Shown: positions 59,786-64,000 of the stretch, piece by piece
How the letters are laid out: each line of letters opens with the position of its first letter
Position numbering within the stretch: the stretch's first letter is position 1
Source: an uncultured Dorea sp.
GTDB taxonomy: Bacteria > Bacillota > Clostridia > Lachnospirales > Lachnospiraceae
Direction of reading: 5' to 3'
Length of the DNA: 64,000 nt
NCBI GenBank assembly: GCA_910579925.1
Contig: CAJTVY010000016.1
Location: 1-64,000, forward strand
Translations under genes and position numbers: made by a program
Notes under the pieces: generated by a model
Database searches by the model: none
Seen by the model: the letters and a program-made list of their open reading frames with translations, nothing else
What the model was told of the DNA's origin: nothing

Positions 59786-61552
59786 ATGAAGATTTTACTG
59801 GTGGCGGTCAACGCCAAATATATACATTCGAATCTGGCTGTGTACAGTCTGAAAACCTATGCAGAAGCATATCTGAAGAGGCAGGCAGGTTTTGGAGGTG
59901 AGAAAGAGAATGGACAGGCAGTGGTAAGCATTGAACTGGCGGAATATACCATCAATCAGCCATTGAATGACATTCTGATGGGGATTTACAGAAGTAAACC
60001 GGACATGCTTTGTTTCTCCTGTTATATCTGGAATATAGAGTATATAGAAGCCCTTGCAGAGGAGATGGGGAAATTAAGACCCGGAATGCCTGTCTGGCTA
60101 GGCGGCCCTGAGGTATCATACGAGGCGGAGGGTGTGATGAAGCGCCTGCCCGGGATCAAAGGCGTGATGAAAGGGGAGGGAGAGGAGACGTTTGCACAAT
60201 TGTGCCGGATCTATTCTGTCAAGGAGGCAGAAACAAAGGAAGATAAGGAACTTGCGTCGCTGGAAGGAATCGCTTATCGGGCGGAAGACGGTAAGATCAG
60301 GGACAATCCGTGGCGGCAGGCTGTGGATCTTAGCAGGATTCCCTTCGTCTATCATCATATAAAAGAATTTCAGAATAAGATCATCTATTATGAGAGCAGC
60401 AGGGGATGTCCGTTTTCCTGCAGTTACTGTCTGTCTTCCATAGACCGGAAGTTAAGATTCCGCAATCTTGATCTGGTGAGAAAGGAACTTCAGTTTTTTA
60501 TTGACCATGAAGTGCCGCAGGTGAAGTTCGTGGACAGGACGTTTAACTGCAGACATGAACATGCAGAGGCGATCTGGCAGTATATAGCGACACACGACAA
60601 AGGGATTACGAATTTTCACTTTGAGGTGGCGGCGGATCTCTTAAGCGAGAAGGAGATCACACTTCTTGAGAACATGCGCCCGGGGCTTGTGCAGCTGGAG
60701 ATCGGCGTACAGTCCACGAATCCGGTTACCATCAGCAAGATCCGAAGGACGATGGATTTTGAACGGGTCGCAGGTGTGGTAAGCAGACTCCAAAAGGGCG
60801 GCAACATCCATCAACATCTGGATCTGATCGCAGGCCTGCCTTATGAGGACTTCGGCAGTTTTGCAAAGTCTTTTGACGATGTCTACCGGCTTAGACCAGA
60901 ACAGCTTCAGCTAGGATTCCTGAAGGCGCTGAAAGGGTCATATATGGAGGAACATAAGGCGGAGTATGGTCTGGTATACCAGAGCAGGCCGCCCTATGAG
61001 GTGCTATATACAAGGTGGCTTTCCTATGAGGATGTCATGCGGCTGAAAGGCGTGGAAGAGATGGTGGAGATTTACTATAACAGCAGGCAGTTTACGCATA
61101 CGCTGGAAATACTGGAGAAGAGGTTTTCGTCTGCATTTTTCATGTATGACGAGCTGCATTGGTTTTATGAAGCACACGGATATGGCGGCGTACAGCATAA
61201 ACGAAGCGTACGTTATGAGATCCTGCTTGAATTTATTGCGGGAAAGTGTAAGGAGGAGACAGAATATTTCCAGGATCTTCTGACATATGATTATTACTTG
61301 CGTGAGAATGCAAAGACTAGACCAGAATTTGCAGGAGAGTATGGGATATCAAGGGAAAAGGTACGGGCGTTTTATGAAAAGGAAGAAAAGCGACGCAAGT
61401 ATCTTGTGAAATACAGGGAATATGACCGGAATCAGATGAGAAAGATGACGCACCTGGAATATTTCTGTCAGTTGGGGAAATGTGTTCTGTTTGATTATAA
61501 AGAACGGGATGCGTTAAGCCTGGAGGCAAGAACTTGTGTAGTGGAATTTTAA
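59786..61552 (+). CDS. B12-binding-domain radical SAM protein (DUF4080 type)
   Basis: 588 residues from ATG 59786 (GAGGAA upstream; ATG 59771 is also open). N-terminal Rossmann-type domain like a cobalamin-binding domain (KILLVAVNAKYIHSNLAVYSLKTYAEAYL ... CFSCYIWNI), the radical-SAM cluster motif CPFSCSYC near residue 205, a TIM-barrel core, and a DUF4080-type C-terminal domain. Substrate unknown; relatives are involved in RNA modification, methyl transfer or metabolite assembly. It precedes a 34-residue membrane protein gene and an AIR-synthase-like gene. Confidence 0.82.
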   Translation: MKILLVAVNAKYIHSNLAVYSLKTYAEAYLKRQAGFGGEKENGQAVVSIELAEYTINQPLNDILMGIYRSKPDMLCFSCYIWNIEYIEALAEEMGKLRPGMPVWLGGPEVSYEAEGVMKRLPGIKGVMKGEGEETFAQLCRIYSVKEAETKEDKELASLEGIAYRAEDGKIRDNPWRQAVDLSRIPFVYHHIKEFQNKIIYYESSRGCPFSCSYCLSSIDRKLRFRNLDLVRKELQFFIDHEVPQVKFVDRTFNCRHEHAEAIWQYIATHDKGITNFHFEVAADLLSEKEITLLENMRPGLVQLEIGVQSTNPVTISKIRRTMDFERVAGVVSRLQKGGNIHQHLDLIAGLPYEDFGSFAKSFDDVYRLRPEQLQLGFLKALKGSYMEEHKAEYGLVYQSRPPYEVLYTRWLSYEDVMRLKGVEEMVEIYYNSRQFTHTLEILEKRFSSAFFMYDELHWFYEAHGYGGVQHKRSVRYEILLEFIAGKCKEETEYFQDLLTYDYYLRENAKTRPEFAGEYGISREKVRAFYEKEEKRRKYLVKYREYDRNQMRKMTHLEYFCQLGKCVLFDYKERDALSLEARTCVVEF

Positions 61553-61632
61553 AACTTATTTATATCTTGCAAAAGCAGCACAAAAAGTATAGAATATAAA
61601 AAATATTAATGAATAATAAAGAAGGTAGAAAA

Positions 61633-61737
61633 ATGAATTTTAATGATAAGAAGACCAAAAGAATGATTGCGATTGTAACTATGGTTGTCATCGTGGCTAT
61701 GATTGCGACCTCAATCATCCCATATCTGATGGGATAG
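61633..61737 (+). CDS. Small 34-residue membrane protein
   Basis: ATG 61633 to TAG 61737, AAGG seven bases upstream. NFNDKKTKRM is followed by a single hydrophobic segment (IAIVTMVVIVAMIATSIIPYL). Basic residues before the segment predict an inside N terminus. Sits between the radical SAM gene and the AIR-synthase-like gene with close spacing, so it is likely co-expressed. Function unknown; it is of the small DUF4044-like style seen in Firmicutes, but I do not assign it. Confidence 0.6.
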   Translation: MNFNDKKTKRMIAIVTMVVIVAMIATSIIPYLMG

Positions 61738-61750
61738 GGCGAAGAAGGAT

Positions 61751-62656
61751 ATGGAACTAAGAACAGAGGCGGGACGGTTTGTAACCGCAAGCGGCATGGC
61801 ATGCGGCGGGTCCAGAGAGATCGGGACATATGCGCTGGCGGCGGCGGTCAATGAGTTAAAGGCCGCAGGAGCGTCCTGTGTCGGTGTAAAAGGGACGATT
61901 CAGATCCCGCTTAAGACGGAATTCTCAAAGGCGTATTCTGTGGAGAAGAGTCTGTATAAGGTCTGCCGCAAGAGGAAGATTGAGAGGGTAGAAACGATCA
62001 TTCAGCGCAATCCACTTATGAGGGCGCCGGCTGTTATGATATCTGCAATCGGATACGAGCCCAAAGAGGCCGTCTTACAGAGTGATACACAGATGTTTTC
62101 TAAAACAGAGGGAAAAAGCTGTGGGGCAGGCCATGAGATTGTCCTGGTTAAATGGATTGGTTTAGAGGGGATGCTGCGGATTGCCGATGAGAAAGAGGAG
62201 GAACTGAGGAGGAGGTTTGCCCCGGTTTTCATCAGACAGATCCAGTCTTACCGGAAGGAACTCTTTGCAGGAAAGGAACTTGAGATTGCCAGGCGCGCCG
62301 GGGTATCGGAAGTTCGCCAGATTACGGAAGGGGGAATTCTTGCCGCATTGTGGGAACTTTCGAAGGAGAGCGGGTGCGGGTTAGACCTGGATCTGAAGCG
62401 GATCTCTATTCGGCAGGAAACCATAGAGGTCTGTGAACAGTATCGTCTGAATCCCTATCTGCTGACGTCGGCAGGAAGTTTTCTGATGGCGACGGGGGAG
62501 GGGAAGGCGTTGACGGATATGCTGCATGACAATCAGATTCAGGCTTCCATCATTGGTCGGATGACGGCAGGGAATGACAAAATCATCCATAATGGCGAGG
62601 ATGTGCGGTATCTTGACCGTCCCTTGCCGGATGAGATATATAAAATACTGCTATAA
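61751..62656 (+). CDS. AIR synthase-related (PurM/HypE-like) domain protein
   Basis: 301 residues. The segment GHEIVLVKWIGLEGMLRIADEKEEELRRRFAPVFIRQIQSYRKELF starts an AIR-synthase C-terminal-type domain, and TEGGILAALWELSKESGCGLDLDLKRISIRQETIEVCEQYRLNPYLLTSAGSFLMA is its conserved substrate-cradle motif. The N-terminal part (GGSREIGTYALAAAVNELKAAGA) does not match the usual ATP-binding half, so this is a related, not canonical, enzyme. The Lrp-type regulator follows within 50 bases. Confidence 0.75.
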   Translation: MELRTEAGRFVTASGMACGGSREIGTYALAAAVNELKAAGASCVGVKGTIQIPLKTEFSKAYSVEKSLYKVCRKRKIERVETIIQRNPLMRAPAVMISAIGYEPKEAVLQSDTQMFSKTEGKSCGAGHEIVLVKWIGLEGMLRIADEKEEELRRRFAPVFIRQIQSYRKELFAGKELEIARRAGVSEVRQITEGGILAALWELSKESGCGLDLDLKRISIRQETIEVCEQYRLNPYLLTSAGSFLMATGEGKALTDMLHDNQIQASIIGRMTAGNDKIIHNGEDVRYLDRPLPDEIYKILL

Positions 62657-62705
62657 AGGCAGTTCGCATGTTCTGCAGATTATGGCGAAACAGGAGGTAA
62701 AAAGA

Positions 62706-63197
62706 ATGGAAGAGACAAGAAAACAGATACTGAAATATCTGGAGAAAAACAGTAAGGCAGATCTTTCTGAACTGGCGGTTATACTGGATTCAGATCAGGC
62801 GTCGGTGGCCAACGAGATTGCACAGATGGAAAAGGAGAAGATCATCTGCGGTTATCATACCTTGATTGACTGGGACAAGGCCGGCGAGGAGCGGGTGAAC
62901 GCGCTGATTGAGGTCAGTGTCAAACCCCAGAGAGACAAAGGCTTTGACAAGACGGCAGAACGGATCTGCAATTATCCTGAGGTGACGGCGGTTTATCTGA
63001 CATCCGGAGGATATGATCTGATCGTGACGGTGGAAGGTAAGACGCTGATGGAGGTCTCGCGGTTCGTCTCAGGAAAGCTTTCGCCTATTGAGGACGTCAT
63101 CAGTACCACTACACATTTTATATTGAAGAAATACAAAGATCATGGAACACTGATGTTCCATAAGAATAAGTCGGAAAGGATGCCGGTGACGCCATAA
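62706..63197 (+). CDS. Lrp/AsnC-family transcriptional regulator
   Basis: 163 residues from ATG 62706 with AGGAGG upstream; the reading frame is open 44 codons further without a site. N-terminal winged helix (QILKYLEKNSKADLSELAVILDSDQASVANEI) and C-terminal RAM ligand-binding domain (NALIEVSVKPQRDKGFDKTAERICNYPEVTAVYLTSGGYDLIVTVEGKT). Overlaps the aminotransferase start (TAATG), so it likely controls that gene in response to an amino acid. Confidence 0.9.
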   Translation: MEETRKQILKYLEKNSKADLSELAVILDSDQASVANEIAQMEKEKIICGYHTLIDWDKAGEERVNALIEVSVKPQRDKGFDKTAERICNYPEVTAVYLTSGGYDLIVTVEGKTLMEVSRFVSGKLSPIEDVISTTTHFILKKYKDHGTLMFHKNKSERMPVTP

Positions 63198-64000
63198 TGA
63201 GAGAACCATTATCTAAGAAAATCGTTGAAATCGAACCATCAGGAATTCGGAAATTTTTCGACATGGTAAGCGAGATGCCAGACGCCATTTCTCTTGGAGT
63301 CGGGGAACCGGATTTTGATACGCCCTGGAGGATCCGAGAGGAAGGAATCTACTCTCTGGAGAGAGGAAGGACCTTCTATACATCCAATGCGGGACTGAAA
63401 GAGCTGAAAGAAGAGATCAGTAAATATCTGCAGAGGAAGATCCAGGTTACTTATGACCCTGGAAGTGAGATTATCGTGACGGTAGGCGGAAGCGAAGGAA
63501 TTGACATTGCGCTGCGCGCCATGCTGGATCCGCAAGATGAAGTTCTGCTTCCGCAGCCAAGCTATGTCTCTTATCTTCCCTGTACGATTCTGGCAGACGG
63601 AGTTCCGGTGGTGATTCCCCTTAAGGAGGAGAATGAATTTAAGCTGACGGCAAAAGAACTGGAGGCGGCGATTACGCCGAAGTCGAAGATTCTGGTACTG
63701 CCTTATCCAAATAACCCTACTGGAGCGATCATGACCAGGGAAGACTTAGAGCCGATTGCAGAGGTCGCAAAGAAGCATGATCTGTATGTGCTGTCGGATG
63801 AGATTTATTCGGAACTGACGTATAAGTACGACCATGTATCTATCGCTTCTCTTCCGGATATGCGTGAACGGACGTTGGTGATTAACGGATTTTCCAAAGG
63901 ATTTGCCATGACAGGATGGAGGCTTGGGTATATCTGTGCTCAAAAGCGGATTGCGGAACAGATGCTTAAGATCCACCAGTTTGCGATTATGTGTGCGCCG
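63197..64000 (+). CDS. PLP-dependent aminotransferase, fold type I (3' truncated by the window end)
   Basis: 268 residues visible of an expected 380-400. Class I/II aminotransferase: GVGEPDFDTPWRIREEGI near 38, PYPNNPTGAIMTREDLEPIAEVAKKHDLYVLSDEIYSEL near 165-205 (Asn, Asp and Tyr ligands of PLP), and the Schiff-base Lys in INGFSKGFAMTGWRLGY near 232. Likely an aspartate/aromatic-type enzyme; the exact amino acid cannot be fixed. ATG 63197 overlaps the Lrp stop codon. Confidence 0.92.
   Translation, partial: MREPLSKKIVEIEPSGIRKFFDMVSEMPDAISLGVGEPDFDTPWRIREEGIYSLERGRTFYTSNAGLKELKEEISKYLQRKIQVTYDPGSEIIVTVGGSEGIDIALRAMLDPQDEVLLPQPSYVSYLPCTILADGVPVVIPLKEENEFKLTAKELEAAITPKSKILVLPYPNNPTGAIMTREDLEPIAEVAKKHDLYVLSDEIYSELTYKYDHVSIASLPDMRERTLVINGFSKGFAMTGWRLGYICAQKRIAEQMLKIHQFAIMCAP

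Overview
The window reads as a chromosomal segment of an anaerobic, endospore-lineage Firmicute of the Clostridia, most likely family Lachnospiraceae. Reasons seen in the sequence: strong AAGGAGG-type ribosome sites on nearly every gene, a spore maturation gene (spmB), anaerobic ribonucleotide reductase (nrdD/nrdG), rubrerythrin with a PerR-type regulator, a T-box-controlled prolyl-tRNA synthetase of the short archaeal/eukaryotic type, a Bacillus-type long SRP RNA, and several proteins of Lachnospiraceae-restricted type. Species cannot be fixed from sequence alone. There is no phage, plasmid, transposase, CRISPR array or tRNA.

Layout. 1-5.8 kb: a structured repeat region, an RluA-type pseudouridine synthase, a Ca/Na-type antiporter, a T-box leader and proS, spmB, and a low-complexity membrane protein. 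6-10.7 kb: a three-gene operon of a secreted Ig-like surface protein, a stand-alone JetA-like (Wadjet kleisin-type) protein and TatD nuclease, ending in an unusual long palindrome and a REP-like repeat cluster. 11-16 kb: small regulator genes, a HAD phosphatase and the NrdR-box-controlled nrdD-nrdG operon with a NifX-like protein. 16-25 kb: arabinan/arabino-oligosaccharide utilisation (GH43 enzyme, LacI regulator, ABC sugar importer with TTAAACG-type operators, GH51 arabinofuranosidase, YesL). 25-26 kb: rubrerythrin and PerR-like regulator. 26.5-37 kb: two two-component systems, each tied to an ABC exporter of the antimicrobial-peptide-resistance kind, separated by a GyrI-like/WYL-regulator/TfoX-like cluster. 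37-39.5 kb (minus): a cobalamin-riboswitch-controlled set of DUF4430 protein, ECF S component and AraC regulator. 39.6-41 kb (minus): a MATE exporter behind a short leader peptide and terminator (translation-coupled attenuation). 41-45 kb: araA, araB-like kinase and araD, which complete the arabinose pathway fed by the 16-25 kb genes. 45-47.6 kb: a LytTR/GHKL signalling pair. 47.7-50.6 kb (minus): aroF-aroB-SDR. 50.8-51.1 kb: a compact type I toxin-antitoxin locus of Fst-like layout. 51.2-59.4 kb: phosphopantetheinyl transferase, GH2 enzyme, Lachnospiraceae hypothetical proteins, dGTPase and tadA. 59.4-59.7 kb: SRP RNA (minus). 59.8-64 kb: a B12-binding radical SAM protein, a 34-residue membrane protein, an AIR-synthase-related protein, an Lrp regulator and a truncated aminotransferase.

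The items I consider most worth a second look are the Fst-like toxin/antisense RNA locus (50,811-51,108), the 17-codon leader peptide whose last codons lie inside the terminator ahead of the MATE pump (40,927-41,045), the cobalamin riboswitch interrupted by a mobile palindromic unit (39,263-39,503), and the orphan JetA homologue (8,579-9,940). All functional statements rest on motif recognition and context; no database search was run.
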